A stretch of 64,000 nucleotides of DNA. Origin: Dasyornis broadbenti (lineage: Eukaryota; Chordata; Aves; Passeriformes; Dasyornithidae). Below, piece after piece: positions 37,019 to 50,600 of the stretch (position 1 is the first letter of the stretch; each line of letters opens with the position of its first letter). Location of the stretch: contig VZRN01001158.1 of the NCBI GenBank assembly GCA_013397935.1, positions 1,157,208 through 1,221,207 of the forward strand. The letters run 5' to 3'. Position numbers and translations under genes: made by a program. The notes under the pieces are model-generated. The model saw only the letters and a list, made by a program, of their open reading frames with translations, was not told where the DNA came from and searched no databases.

Positions 37019-37081
37019 ATGGAAGAAAAGAAAAAGAAAAAGCAGGAAGAAAAGAAAAAGAAGGAAGGTGCTCAGAAAAAG
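37019..37081 (+). CDS. TNRC6C: TNRC6C first coding exon (start codon, Lys/Glu-rich N-terminus)
   Basis: The full exon is 36982-37081 (100 nt). The acceptor is a pyrimidine-rich tract ending ttatcag, and the donor is AAAAAG|gtttgt. Coding from ATG 37019 gives 21 codons: MEEKKKKKQEEKKKK then EGAQKK. The annotated long TNRC6C isoform, as I recall it, begins at this Met. The context TTG-ATG-G lacks a purine at -3 and so is only moderate. The 5' part of the exon stays open in the same frame (REKEQETQEEEHL) and resembles TNRC6B REKEQEREEQL, so an upstream start is possible if the leader exon is coding. The first exon base (36982, G) would complete an AG|G Arg codon. The exon ends in phase 0. The almost pure purine stretch encodes a charged, basic, probably disordered N-terminus. 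Confidence 0.92.
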
Positions 37082-37929
37082 GTTTGTTCATGTTCCTGTC
37101 ATGTTGCATGATCCCTTCACTTTTCAATGTGAGTGTGGGTCCTGATGCCGCAGCTTCACTTCAGGGAGTGAGTCTGGCACAAGTGGCCATTGTCACTGGT
37201 TTGAGGAGAGGCTGTGGTCACAGAACCCCTGCTGGAGCAGTTGTGCCAGTGCTTTGGCACTGCCCATGCTCGCCGTGCCCTGGTGGGACGGGTCTGCTCC
37301 CACACCTGGCTCCCATGGCCATTCCTCAGCCAGAGTTACCTGGATCAATCCCAGCAGGTGCTGAGGGGACTCTGGGATCCCAGGCTTATTTCCACTGCTG
37401 TGCATTCTCCTCTCTCGTTTTCTGGATTGCACAGTTAGTTTTAATTTTAAATAAGAATTGATCACTGTCTTTTCTGGAATAAAAAATAGGCATGGTAAAA
37501 AAATGGATAAATTCCAAACAGGTAAAAAAGAGCCAGGTATTCTATGGAAGCTGATAGCGTGCATGGATTCAAAAGGGACGGTGGGCAAAGTCAGCAGAAG
37601 TTAATTCTGCTGAGTGTTAAAGGGTTCACAGATAGAGTGTAGCTCCAGGAAGCCGCTGACCTTCAGGAGAGGGAAGGCTGGTTGGGTAGATGAGGCTTCT
37701 GCCATCTCTGCCTCTGGCATCTGCTTCTGGCTTCAGTCAGACAGAGGTTGCCGTTCTCACATTCCTAACACATGGAGTTAAACTGACATTCTCTAATCCT
37801 TGAATGAAACTAATGCCTGATTTATGTAAGCAGTTTCTGCAGAAAGTTCGGCCTGCAGCCCTATAATTATTAGGTATAATTTTCAGTATTGACAAACAGT
37901 TGATTTGTTTTGTTCTTTTCTTCTTTCAG
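37082..37929 (+). other. TNRC6C: TNRC6C intron 2
   Basis: 848 bp between the Lys-rich exon and the microexon. No repeat or additional exon is recognised. The centre (37130-37390) is more GC-rich than the flanks, and overlapping ORFs there have no TNRC6 similarity. Confidence 0.85.
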
Positions 37930-37951
37930 GCTGCTGAACAAAAAACCAAAG
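37930..37951 (+). CDS. TNRC6C: TNRC6C 22-nt microexon (AAEQKTK)
   Basis: A very short exon encodes AAEQKTK plus the first base of the following Val codon. The acceptor has a long T-rich tract ending ttctttcag, and the donor is CAAAG|gtaaat. It enters in phase 0 from AQKK (37081) and leaves in phase 1, so AAA-G|TG gives KVPEP when joined to 60718. Paralogues carry the matching residues (TNRC6A ATEQKIKVPEQ, TNRC6B VTEQKTKVPEV), which supports a genuine and conserved microexon. Because 22 is not a multiple of 3, skipping it would shift the frame. It follows an 848-bp intron and precedes a 22.8-kb intron. It is too short to be seen as a standalone ORF. Confidence 0.9.
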
Positions 37952-40900
37952 GTAAATTCATGTTTATTCTTCATGAACCGTTGGGTATTTTTACAAGCTT
38001 GTTTACAAAATGTTCTTGTAATTTTTATAATTTGTGTCTGTTTAATGAGGAGAGTGTATCATACTAGGATTATTATGTTCCTGAAGTTTTGTTGGATCCC
38101 AACATCTCAGCATAAGCCTTGGCTTATCTTGCTGGGTATTCTTTGGCAGCTTTTTGACAGGAATATATGGATTAATTTTCTGTGAACCATAACACAGCAT
38201 ATATCATCTCTTTTGTCAAGACAGATGTAGTTTTCTGTTTAGTTGTTAGTAGTTATTTATCTGTTTCAAAGACAGGTAATTGCCCCTCTCCCCTTGCACA
38301 ATTCAACTCAGTTTAATGTGTAAACTCAGTTCATTGAGCTTAGGAGATGCTATTTCCCCTGCTGCCTCCACTGCCTGTTTTTCTTTCTGTGTGGGTTTTC
38401 TGCTGGGGAAGCAACTGGAGCTGGTTTGCAGCACGGGCAGGAAGCAGCAGAGGTAGGGAATGCCTTCCCCTTTAGGGGCAGTGGGCTCCCAGGTTCCCTA
38501 GCAGAGAACTTAATGAAGCTGTGGCTTTCAGAAAGGTGAGGAAGAGAGGCAACTCTCTCTTCTGCAACTGATGGCCTACAGATCTTTCTGTCTAGTCTGG
38601 CCTTTGATTGGAACAGTTCTGAACCAGTTCAAATGCACTGTAATTTATTGGTGGGTAATTAGGTGACACACAGGCAAGTGGAGCTTTCCAGATTCCCAAA
38701 GACTCGGGGTTAGAGAAGAGCCAAGCCTAACATAAGGGGTTGACAAAACAATTTATGTTTCAAACACGTTTTATGATTTACACAACTGAAATTAAGTATT
38801 ACTTTAGTAATAGTGAATTCAGAAAAAGAGAGTCCTAACAACATGATGAAGACACTGTAACAGTAATTTATTGAAACTCTGTCCTTTTCTTTCCAAGTTT
38901 ATCCATGTAGAAGGTATGAAGTCAGAAAGTTTTAGTTTGAATTCTGTTGTATCTGCCCTGTGAGATCTCATGTGGTTTGTAACAGAGGGTTTTACTTCCA
39001 GGAGAAGGGAGCAGAAGTATGTGAGTCCCACCAAATCTTAGGTCCATAAAAAACTTTGAAATTAAGATACATGAGAGCAATTTCTATCTGAATAGAATAT
39101 TTCTGTTTTCACAATGTTGCATGTTTTGTTCTCTGTATCAGCTCGTTTCTGTGTGAAAAGGTTTCACTGTTCTATAATGGAGTATAATGACTTTTTAATA
39201 TCACAGTTCAGCAGCAGATGTTTTTGCTGTCAGAGTAACTAAATTCATTTTCACGTGTTAATGCAGTGGCTCTTCATTTCTGTTACTAGTGAGACACAGA
39301 GCCTTCTGCTTTCCCTCTGTGGGATGTTACTATTTCTGTCTTTGTTGTGACAGCTTTGCTTTTAATTGCTTGAAACTGCCACATTTAAGTTTGTAGTTAA
39401 TAACTTCAGTTTTTCAGGTATGCTTGAGAATTTTTTTCTTTTAAATTTAGGGAGACTGCATTTCTCAGTCTGTTGGATTTTTTAGTTCACTATCCATGTA
39501 TTTAAGCATCTTCTAAGCTGCTGCTATAAGAAATGAATCAGGAAGAAGATAACAGTGAATAAAGGTAGTTATGTTAGAGATTAAGCAGCTCTGGCATTTA
39601 TTGTTTCATCTGTCAAAAGCAGTGATGCACCTTTTTGTAGTTCAGCATTGTTGGAAGGGATGACACGTCCTAGAGAGAACCAAAACTCCTGCTCATGCTC
39701 AGAGCAGGGGCCAGGGGTTATTTACAGTCCTGTAAATGACCCTTCGTTGAATTTCCTTTGTCTGGCAACTACTCATTGCTTTTCTTGTCCACAGTTGCTC
39801 TGTGGACATGTTAGATTTCCACTTTATAGTGCAGTTCTTTCCATTTATCTTTAGGAGGGATGTGCATAAGCTTATGAGAGGTAACAGGAATTTCTTAAAA
39901 GACAGAAAATATTAATACAAAATTAATGAGAGGAAAAATTTGACTGAACTTTTTTCCTAGAATATTCAAAGTTGACCGTAAACTTTATTGCAGTGCTACA
40001 CCAAGTGCTTTATTTGGATACATTTTCATTTGTTGAGTGACAAATGCAACTAGAACTAAAAGGCAGCAGAGAGATTATCATTGAATTTAGTTAATTTATT
40101 TCCTATCTGGGACACAGCAATTAAATTAGTTGTGAAGACAGGATGACACAGTAAAACTGAGTGAATGGACTGCAGCAGGTAATGCATGCCAATGGGGAGG
40201 ATGTATTAAATCAGAGATTAAAACTGGACTGGAACTGGACATTTGCCAAATGTAGATTTTGGTAGGTGAGATCTTTATAGATATGATTTAATGGGGCTGT
40301 TTGTGGTAACTTTAAAAAAAATTGCTTAATTTTATGTGTGGGTCACTGAGTTCTGCAATGCAACTGGATTGCCGTGGCAGTGAGAGGTGCTTGCACCAGT
40401 TGAGTCCTAGCAGAGAAAAATAAATCCTACAAGTGCAGATGGGATCTGGAAGGGTTTTTCAGTTTGTTTTTCAGCTGGCTGGGGCAGTGTGTTTGTACAG
40501 TTCCTTGTTTGCTCTCAGCAGTGTTTGTGGAGGAGACGGCCCTTTGCTGAAGTGGGTGGGCAGGGCTGGGTGGTGGGGCTTGAGAGGGAGGCTAGGTTTG
40601 CCCTTTGGGTAGGCTGGTTCTGTGCTAGAAACCTCTGATCAAGGTGCTTTTTAATTCTTCTTAATTAATAGTAAGTTTTTCATGGATTTGTCTAACGCAA
40701 AGATGTGGAATTGTCCTGGCTAATAATGAATTTGTGTGTTTTGTACGTGTAGCTCTGAGCTGATCTGGGCTGTTGCAGGTTCAGTCACTGGTGAGGCCTC
40801 AGGAAAGAGAAGCGAAGTAAGAGGAAGGAGGTTTCCTGTGGGGGTGTGTTTGTGGTGTGTTGTCAGTTCAGACTCGCTCTGAGGCCTCAGCCCCAGCTGA

Positions 40901-43900
40901 ATGTTTCCATTTGTGATGTGGAGCACAAACCCCTTCCAAAATAAACACGCATTTCCACCCTTAGGGGAAAGGTATGTGGCTGCTGCCGGAGTCCAGGGCT
41001 AGGAAGTTGCTCCCTCACACAGCTCTTGCCTCCACTGACACGACTTTAATTATTTTTTCTGTTTAAACAACAATCCAACCCTTTAAGTCTTCTCTACATA
41101 ACAGCTCCTTCAATTTCTAATTTTTTTTCCTGCAACATTGTTTGCCTGAGTATTTTTGTGAGGCTGAATCTTTTATAAATACCCTGTTGACAACAATTCT
41201 AGGGAATATGTGAAAGGAAGAATGATTGGAGAGCTGATAAAGAGCCGAAAGGTTTCTCAATTATTTGAAAACAAATGAAAGTAGTCTTCCTGTTCAGCTG
41301 GAGAGAAGCACTGCAGAATTAGATGAGGTGGGAAATGAGCAGGTTTTTATTGCACATTCAAGTTACTGTTTATGGTAATTTTTTTTGAGAGCAGGACTAT
41401 TGAGCACAGGCTATTAGTGTTTATTTTACATGTGTAAACTCTTGCCAGTTTATATGCACTTTGAAACTTTGTGTGTAAAGGCTTTTCTAATGAAAACCTT
41501 CAGCTGTAACTAGAAGTTCTGTTCTGTATGGTAAAGGGTCACTAGTATGGCAATGGTTGTTATTTAATAATTACAGGGGATTTTAAGGGAGCGGTGCTTG
41601 CTGTAAATACTGTCAGGGTGTATTTTGCTGCCTGCTTCTCTTCTAGCCATCCTCCTGCAGGTTTAGTCAGCACAGGTGATCAGCTCCTTGCCCGCTTCAC
41701 TCCCACCTCAGCTGAATGCATTTGTCTAAAGCCAATGCAAAATAGCTTAAGTGGTTTGTTACTCAAACATCTACCACTGCAGCTGTAAGGCAAAGTATCT
41801 GTCCAACACTCCAGCATTATCTGCAATAAAGATAAGTGTTAAATCTGCAAACAGAGAAGTAGAAACAGTTAAATCTATACCACTGTTAGTCTAACATAGA
41901 AAATATTTTGCTAAATATTTTGATTAGAAGTGTTAGCTGGAAAATATTCTTATCCCCTTACTGTAAAGCAGAGCTGGTCAATCTCTGCCTGTTGGACCTC
42001 CATGATCCTTGTAGGTCTGTCTGGCATGTTCATGGCATGGGACAAGGAAGAGAAAGGTGGGCTTTCCAAGGGGAAAATGGGAACCTCAGCTCCCTGCTGG
42101 GGGATGATGAAGCAGGATTGCAGAAGCTAGAGTGACTACAGTAATCCTGGGATTCAGAAGCCTGTCCAGCACTGCCCATCCTCTGTTCCAGTGGTGCAGT
42201 GGATCCTGAGCTGGGCATCATTCCCTTCCATCTGCGGTCTGGTGTGGGGCTGTCCCCTCCCCCAGGCTGTCTGGGCTGTATGCCTTGGGACTCTTCAGTG
42301 TGTGATGATTTTAATATGCAACTCGCAGAGTCAGGGAGGTTGTCTGCAGCCTGGGAGATTATTCTGCCAAGGTTTATGCTTTAATACGTTTTATTTTGGG
42401 GGACTTAACAGAAAACATTTAACAGTGTGTGGTTGCTTCGTAAACCCTTGTGATGTCACGAATGCTGGAATACTTCCTTCAAGTTATGTGTAAATTTTGC
42501 ATAGCATTTTATTATCCCACATGCAATGCTGTACATTTTACCTGCAGGAATATGGTCAACTGTGTTATAAAGGGGAGTTAAAAGAAAAAACGAATGGATG
42601 AAAATATCTGAGATCCCATTCCCTGCTCTGGCATTTTTATTTGGATAACAGAAATAGTAGCGTACCTGATTTCAAAGGCAGGTTATTTTCATTTCGAAAT
42701 CTGCCAGGTAGGTTGTTGCATATTTTTAAATTGGTTTTTTACTTACCCTGCCCAAATGGGCTGTTAGGATGTTCTCTGCTTGTGCTTGTGTGTGTGTGAG
42801 TGAATCACCTTCCTGTAACCTCCATTCGGCTCATACAGAAATGCAGTTTATGTATATTGATAATGTGCTCCTTCTGGCTGTGGTAGATGTTACTGATGTT
42901 TAGTGGTAGTTCCTTAGGAAATAAGGGAAAATGAAACTTTTTAGAGAATCTCATCAATATTTTAAGTAGAATTGTGACAGCATGTAACACAATCGGTCTT
43001 TTTCAAGAAGAAAAGTCTTGAGTTTTTTGGGTTCATGTCATATCATTGTAGGAACCAGCAGAGGCTTTTTCCATAAGATTAGAAAATGTGTTCCAGCCTA
43101 CAAATCAGGTATGATTTACAACAGATTTACAACCTCTGACTCATTTGAGTATTTATAGCTTATGCTTGAATATCTGCCTCTGTCATCTTGTTAGTTAAGT
43201 GCTGTGTTTGTACTGAACTGCTGCACATTGTAGTGACAAAATGTGCCATAAATCATCTTTGCAGAAGGAGGGGGAGCTCTGCAATAAGTTCTTCAATTAG
43301 ATCTTAATATGCAGTCAGTTGATAACTTAATGATAACCTGTGGCCATACATTAAGGCTTTATAACACAAAAATGTTTTCTTTTTGATAAACGTTATCATG
43401 GGGGTGTTTTGCTATTATAAGTATCTTTAAACAAACATGAATTTGTTCATAAAACCGACTGAGATACTGCTTCTCTGATAGAGGAGTTATTACCATTTTA
43501 CAGCCTGCACAGCATAGAGGGTGGAGGTACTTTGTGAGTCCAGTATTGGGTGAAGAGGCATAGAAAATACAAAAAGATTGGAGCAGACAGGAGGAGCAAT
43601 TTGCACAGTCAAGGAGACAAGGCAAGAAGGATGACCTGGGAGGGTTGGAGTTAAATAGCAGGAAAAAAACCTTTGGTTTCCTGCCTACTTTTTTTTCAAG
43701 TGGAGTGACTGTGACAGGCAGCAGTTCAGTGGTATTTAACAGAGCTTTTGCTCTCGCAAGTACAAGAAATACTACGAGTATCTTCAGCATTGGCATTGTG
43801 AAGTGAAGGAGAAAATTGTAAGGTAAACAGTAAATGTATGAATAATCTTTGGTAAACTTTCTTTGGGTTTGTAGCTCTTTCTGTGTGTATCTTGCTGGTT

Positions 43901-44667
43901 TGACAGTCAAAGGTGCCCAGTGAGAGATTTGCATTAGGAATTGGTGTCTTTTTTGCGGGAGAGAGTGTTTGTCAGGGCTGAACACTCTGAGCCATGCAAG
44001 CAAGGGCTGACAGTTCTGAAGGTTTAAATCTTCTGTAGCTCCTGTGAAGCTGTAAACTCCTTAGCTTTCAAAGAAATGCTCTTTTCAGACAACAAGGCAC
44101 CAAAGCAATTAGTACCGGTTTTTGGGAAAAACATTTATCTCTTAAAGAAAAACAAACAAGTATAAAACACCAGGCTTATTTGAAAATAAAAGAGAAACCA
44201 TGAGATACATTCTTCCTGATGTGCACCAGTCCTGAGCTGGATTTACAGGACAGCTGCTCCCACAGAGGTGCATCAATGTCTTTGCCTGGAGTTGCTGCTA
44301 CTTTGCACCAGTAAAGTCCTGGTCAGATCTTGCCTTGTGAGCTTTGCAGGTTCTTTGTCTGGGGATAGAAAAGTAGGTGAGAGCTCAGGTAGATACTCCT
44401 AGTGCTCCTCAGGTAGTTCTTATTCTCCTTAGAGATGGTCTGTAGTAGTTTGCTGTTACGCAGATTTAGGCATGCGCTTGTATTATAAATTCAGGCAGAA
44501 TATTGCTCTGGTCTTCCTCATGCTTTGCTTTTTCTGTTTCCTCAGTAAGGAATGATCTGGGTTTATCAGGTTGAAGATTACGACAGCCTGACCTGTAAAT
44601 AGTTTCTGAACTAGATAAAAATGGGAGCTTTCTAATGCTAAGACACAGTTGGTTTTTAACAAAAAGA

Positions 44668-44697
44668 TTTAGCACTTTTCAGTTTAGCACTTTTCAG
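44668..44697 (+). repeat. 15-bp tandem duplication (tttagcacttttcag)
   Basis: Two exact adjacent copies of tttagcacttttcag. Confidence 0.9.
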
Positions 44698-47144
44698 GTG
44701 CTCTGAATGTTGTAGGGTTTGATACCCTGCTTGAAGGCGGCAGCAAGACATCTGCATCATCAGATTTTTCTTTATGTTGTCCATTGTCAAATACATTTCT
44801 AGCCTAGGACAGTATCTCTCCAAGAACACCCTGTGAAGGGAGAGTAAGCACAGATTAGGTAACACCAGCTTGGCTTTTCTACTCCAGACCTAATTGACAG
44901 GGTGCCCCTTGGTGGGAGGTGCTTTGAGGTAAATCCCAGGTTGCTTTGTCAGCAACAAAACTGCCGGTACAGTTGTTGACAACTGGATATTCTAGAAGAT
45001 AAATTTTAACACAGCTGCACAATGGTAATGTTGTTGGTTAGGATCAAACTGCACACTGGATTATGGGTATTTATCTGCCCACAGTGGCTGCTTTCCTCCT
45101 TGCTGCTGTTCCCCAGTGCAGTATATGGAGCACGTGGGCTGTGAATTGGCCAAACTGCTGCACTTCTGGCATTGCAGCAGCTCAGGCATTGGCAAATGCT
45201 CTGTTTTTCTGTCAGTCTGCTTGTAAAATAACTGTTTTCCAATTATAAATAGAATGTTGTCTGATACATGCTGTCCATCAGAGCATATATGCCCCAGTAC
45301 TTCCTTTGTAACATGCCACTTTTGTATCTGCTGATAGAAACAGACACCCATCCCACAGCTTTTCACTCTTTCACCTCTCCCAGCAGAGTCTGAGATTTGT
45401 TTCCTTGGAAGTGACTTTACAGCATGGCTCACCTGTTCCTCAGTGCGCTCCTCCCTTCACTTTCTGAACTAAAGTCTGTTGTTCACTTTATTCTTCCTAT
45501 AAAGAAACACATCCACAAAGGCAGTTTCTTCTCTGCCTTGAGGCCTGGCTCACACAGGTTTTCATGGAGAAGGCAACTAACAGTTCCCCATGAAAAAATG
45601 ACCTATCAGCTTTGATTTATCTGCAGTGTGCTGACCACTTTCCATTATTAGATTATCATCTTGCTACCTGGAGAAGGCTTGTAAGGCATATAAATATAAT
45701 GTTGATAAGATCTGCAAACTGAGAGCTGGAAGAGAGGTTCATCAGGAAATGTATTAGCTCGCTTTGGTAATGATTGTTTTGAGATACATGCCGGGTTTGT
45801 AAGGTTACCTGATCCTTTCCGTAGGAAGGATGAAATCCACTTTGAACTGTAACACTAGTACGTGCTCCTGGAATAGTTACTGTACAAATGTTGGAGAGGG
45901 TTATCTTGGGAAAAGGAAGGGAATGAAAATGTGTTCTTGATTCTTTTACACTGAGTGTGAAGCATTTGGCCTGAGGCACCTTGTTGACTATCTGGTGTTG
46001 ACATTCCTCTACTCTGAGAACTCAGACTGCCTCTTGGCTTCCCCTGTGTTTTGCCAGATTATTTTAATGTTTTTCCTGAGTTGTTAAAGGTGGTAGCCCA
46101 TACTTTACAAATCCTACAAGACTACTTAAAATGTCTGTTTAACCAGCTCACACTCTTGTAAATGCTCCGAAGCTTCTGCTCAGGTGTGCATCGTTCACCT
46201 GATCCTTCAGGTTATTCCTGAACTGGTTCAGGCAGTGCAGTGTGCATCAGCGTCCAGAGAGGAGGTGATTTTCCCTGCAGGCATCCTGCACTTGTGGGGT
46301 GGCAGCAGTGGCTCATGCTAAGCTGTCATGTGGGGACCTTTCTTTAACAGCACCACCGAATGCTTCGGATGCTGCTCAGCTGCCCCAGGCGTGGCAGCCG
46401 CTGGTATTATTGTTTGCCCAGTGGGAACAGCTGAACTTGGTGTGACTCAGGCTCCTGATGGTCTCTTCCTACATTAACAGAAGTAGTTCTTTGTCTTATC
46501 ATAGTCTCCTGAAGATCTGCCCTCCTGTTTTCAGGATGCTCTTAATGTTTGGGGCATAATTTCCAATTTGGCTACTCCTGCTGTCTTTTTTTGAATCAGT
46601 GTTTAAAGAGCCAGACTTTTCACCTTTCCAAGGCCAGACAGGCTCTCATGAACTTTTCCTTTAAAGCACAAGAGTTACTAAGAGAGCTGATGATTCTTCA
46701 ACTCCACTAAAAATTCAAATGCCACACTGAGGTCTTACTATCACAGGACTAGATATATTTCTTTAGATGAGCAAAAAGGGATAGTCTTAACCTTGTCCCC
46801 TCTCTCAGACAGACCCAACAGATGTTCTTGAAAGATGTTTTGGTTATTATTGGAAAGTTATCTTCATATTCAGCCTGAACAGTCTTTCTTAACTTACTTA
46901 ACTTTCTTAAGTCTAACTTAAGCCACTTCTTTGTTGGCTGCTTTGCCCAGTTTGTGCAGAGGTGATAATTCTCCTCCACTGCAGAGGCCTTTTGGTGTCT
47001 TGTGTTTTTCACATAAACAGCCCATCCCATTTTTCCTTGTGCTAGTGTTTTCAGGCTGTTTTTCAAACCATAATAATTTACATTTTTCTTCTTTGTAAGT
47101 CCTTCCAATTAGTGCAGAATTACTTTTTACATGCAGTATCTGTA

Positions 47145-47699
47145 TGTTGTGGTCTAACCCCAGGTAGGAGCTCAGCCCCTTGCTCACTCTCCCCTGCCAG
47201 GATGTGGAGAGAATTGGAGGAGTAAAAGTGAGAAAACTCGTGGGTTGAGATAAAAACAGTTTAATAAGTAAAGCAAAAGTCACACCCACAAGTGAGGCGA
47301 AACAAGGAGTTCATTCCCCACTTCCCACGGCAGGCACCAGGACAACAGGGCTCCATCACAGGTAACAGTGACTGGGGAAGACAAACACTATCACTCCAAG
47401 CATCCCCATCTTTCTCCTTCTCCCCCAGCTTTATGTGGTGATCATGACACCATCTGCCGTGGAATATTCCCTCGGGTCAGCTGGGGTCAGCTGTCCTGGC
47501 TGTGTCCCCTCCCAGCTCCCTGTGTCTCCCCTTGCGTCCTCGCTGGCAGCGTGGGGTGAGGAGCAGAACAGGCCTTGGCTCTCTGTGAGCACTGCTCAGC
47601 AATAATGAAAACACCCTGGGTTATCAGCCCAAATCCAAACCACAGCCCCAAACCAGCTACTGTAAGAAAATTAACTCTGTTCCAGCCAAAACCAGCACA
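47145..47699 (-). mobile_element. Solo LTR of an avian endogenous retrovirus, antisense to TNRC6C
   Basis: A 555-bp element with TG...CA ends (TGTTGTGGTCTAACCCCAG at left, CCAGCCAAAACCAGCACA at right), flanked by CTGTA / CTGTG as a probable 5-bp target-site duplication with one mismatch. The sequence is familiar as a common avian ERV LTR. Read on the minus strand it has a TATA-like CACATAAAGC (47428-47437) and further downstream a TATTAAA polyadenylation-like word (47260-47266), so the LTR is in reverse orientation. No viral internal region or second LTR is present, consistent with LTR-LTR recombination. The TSD mismatch and scattered substitutions suggest it is not very recent. Confidence 0.88.
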
Positions 47700-50600
47700 C
47701 TGTGATTGGAGAATTATTAAGTAGCCTTTGAGTTAATCTGTGGAACAGTAACCTGCTGCTGTTTACAAGTACAACCTAAGGCTGATTTATTTTCTGTGCC
47801 TTTCAGGCTCACCCCATTGCATAGCTCTGTAATCCAGGCTGTTCCATAGCAGTGCTGATTCTTTCAGTTTTCTGTCCGTAAATTCAGCTTGCTTTGAGGA
47901 GCTCCTAAGTTTCAGATGCGTTCTTTAATTCTGTAAGGACCTCAATTTGATAATGTGCAGTTTCTTCTTCACTCCTCATTTCTCCTGTTTAATCACTACC
48001 TGTTCTCCCTCTGCAGGTAGTCCCCTGAAGTTAATTTAAATATATTCCTTGCTTTAATTTCCCCGCAGTTTCTACTGGAGTTGTTTAAGCTTGACTGACA
48101 AACCATGAGAATGCTTCCTGCAGGTGCTGGGGGTGTCAGGCTGTCCTGTCCTGCACTGGCAGTTCTTTCCCGCTGTACACATGAGCACCTGGCATCTGAG
48201 GAGTGACTCTTTCGTCAACAGGAGAAAGTCTTCAGAGGGAAACAGGAAGAAAATAATGTGTTCAGTGCCCCCTTTCTGACATGAGTTCCATCATAATTCA
48301 TGTCTTGCTATGGCTTCCATATCTTGCTGCCAGTTTCCAGGAGTAATAACTCCATTTTTTTTCTTTGTTGTATAGTTATTTCTAATCTTGTCCAGTGATC
48401 ACTTTGGAAATTGAATGAGAGGTCGTGTTCAGCCTCCTCAGTTGTTCAGCTCTTCCTTCCCAGAAAAGATCTGTGGAAGAGTTTGTGATTTGGTGCCTTA
48501 TTATGGCTACTAAGACTTAAAAAAAGAAAATTAATTCTAACTTAAAATCTGTGGATAATAAGTTTGGATGCATAGTAACACTGAACACTTAAATCCATCA
48601 TCCCATTTTACTGATACCTGGGATGTAGGTGGAATGTTGAAACTCATCTTGTTCCACCTCACGGGGTTGTCACAGCCATAACTCATCGTTGCTTTTCACA
48701 TTTGCTGAAGATTCAGGGAACGTTATAACTCTTATTTACCATATTCTTTTAATGGCACTGCTGCCTTTGCTCTGGGTATTGAACTGAGCTGGCGCTGGGG
48801 CTGACGTCATTGGCATCCTGTGGCCACTGGCAGATGTGGCAGTTCCGTGTGCTCCCTCTGCTGTCACCAGCCGCCTTATCGGCACAAACGCAGCTTCCTT
48901 CTGAAAACTAAATAATGAATAAAACTGAATAATGTGGTTTGTAATTCTGAGAGGTGATTATTGTTAAATAGTGCCTGGTTTTGCCCAAAGTATCTTGGTG
49001 AGTCTGTGATATGAATTAGAGTCAGAGTCATGGGGACAGCATTAACACCATCTAACTATGGTTAGGCAATCCTAACTTTTTATTTACATGAGCAACTGGG
49101 AGCGTCGTAGATTTGCCTCCCAGCTGTCTGTCCTACTCCAAAGTGCAAGAATCTACTTTAAAAAACAAACTTAATAATGCATTTGTAGGTACATCTGCAA
49201 AGCCATTAAAGAGCTGTTATTTTTGTACATTGCCTAGGCAGACATGGTATTTTCCTCTTTGTTTGCAATTGGGCTTATGACAAAAAGCAGAAATAAAACT
49301 CTCTGGAAACTGGACACAGTCACTGAAAGTGTGGGAATTTACCAGAAGTGTGGGGGGAGGAAGAACCTTATGATGTCACACATTGAACTAAGCTGTATTT
49401 CTTCTTAAAATGCTGGTGTTACTTCTTTTAGCTAAGTCTGAGCCCATTTCTATGAAGTAACTGTGTAATGCATGTGGAGTAATTAGGTTTTCCTTCCTAG
49501 AGAGGGGAAGACATGTGTCTAAAATAAACTGAGCAGAATTTTTGAATTAAAATGAAGTAATAATATTAAGTTATTATTAGTAATCTTTATTAAAACATCT
49601 TTAATTTCTTTTAACATTCGTGTAATAGAATCTGAGTTACTGGGAGTGGCATTTAATTAATTTAATTCAATTTAGAGAGTTAACTCTATTACATATTAGT
49701 ACAGAAAATTACCTCTGAACAGTCATTTCTCACTGGTGACATGCAATAAGTTAATTTAGCTTGGAGTTCGTTTGGGTGCATTGTGAGTTCTTGCTGAAAG
49801 TTGCTATGGTGACAGCCTGATCACCCAGGGCTGTCACTGGGACAACAACCCTGCTGGGAGCACAGGATGGATCCACAGTGCTTCCTCTGGGCCTGCTCTT
49901 CCTGGTCAGTGTGGGTGCTGGAATCTCGAGAAGAGCTTCTTTGGACGCTGCTCACTGAAGGGGTGTCCTGGGAGAACGTGCTCAGCAAATGAACGCACTT
50001 TGTTGTTTGGGTTTTCTCTGGCTCCACCTTATCTGCAGGGAAATGATTGCTGAATCCCCATCAGGTTTTATTCTGCTTTTCTTTAGGAAATTTTCCTGAA
50101 GAATCTGAGTAGGAGAAGGTCTGTGAACTGCTGGAACTGCTTTCTTCATGTTTCTGAATAATTTAAATCCTGTTTTTCCTGTGTGGCATTAATGCACAGT
50201 GGCACTGGAGACATAAACAATTTGTTCAGCGTAAACTGAATTAATGACAAGTTTGCATCGGATTTGGTGTAGAATTAGAAATGCAGAGTTTGCTTCAGTC
50301 TCTCCAGTGCAGTGTGTCTGTCAGGTGGATGAACTCCTATTTCAGAACAAAAACCTTCAGGAGAGAGGCCCTCCTTGAAAGCTCATTCAGGAAAACACTG
50401 TTGCCTATGAAATGTCATGTTTAGGTTTAAAAGGAAGTATTAAAAGAAGTGAAATATAATTTCTAAGTTCGGTGTATTTTCTTCCCCTCCCCGTTCCAGA
50501 TCTGTATGCAGACTTAAACACTCGTTTGTTTGTTTTATCTCTAGAGCACGACTTTAATTTAATTGGGTTTAGCTAAATAAGTGAGCACTCTTCCTTTTGG

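Noticed and set aside
43359..44003. 214-codon minus-strand ORF in intron 3
   Set aside because: It is the longest frame in the AT-rich introns but shows no known domain. Composition looks random, and no paralogue or processed-pseudogene signature (poly-A tail, exon-junction fusion) is evident.
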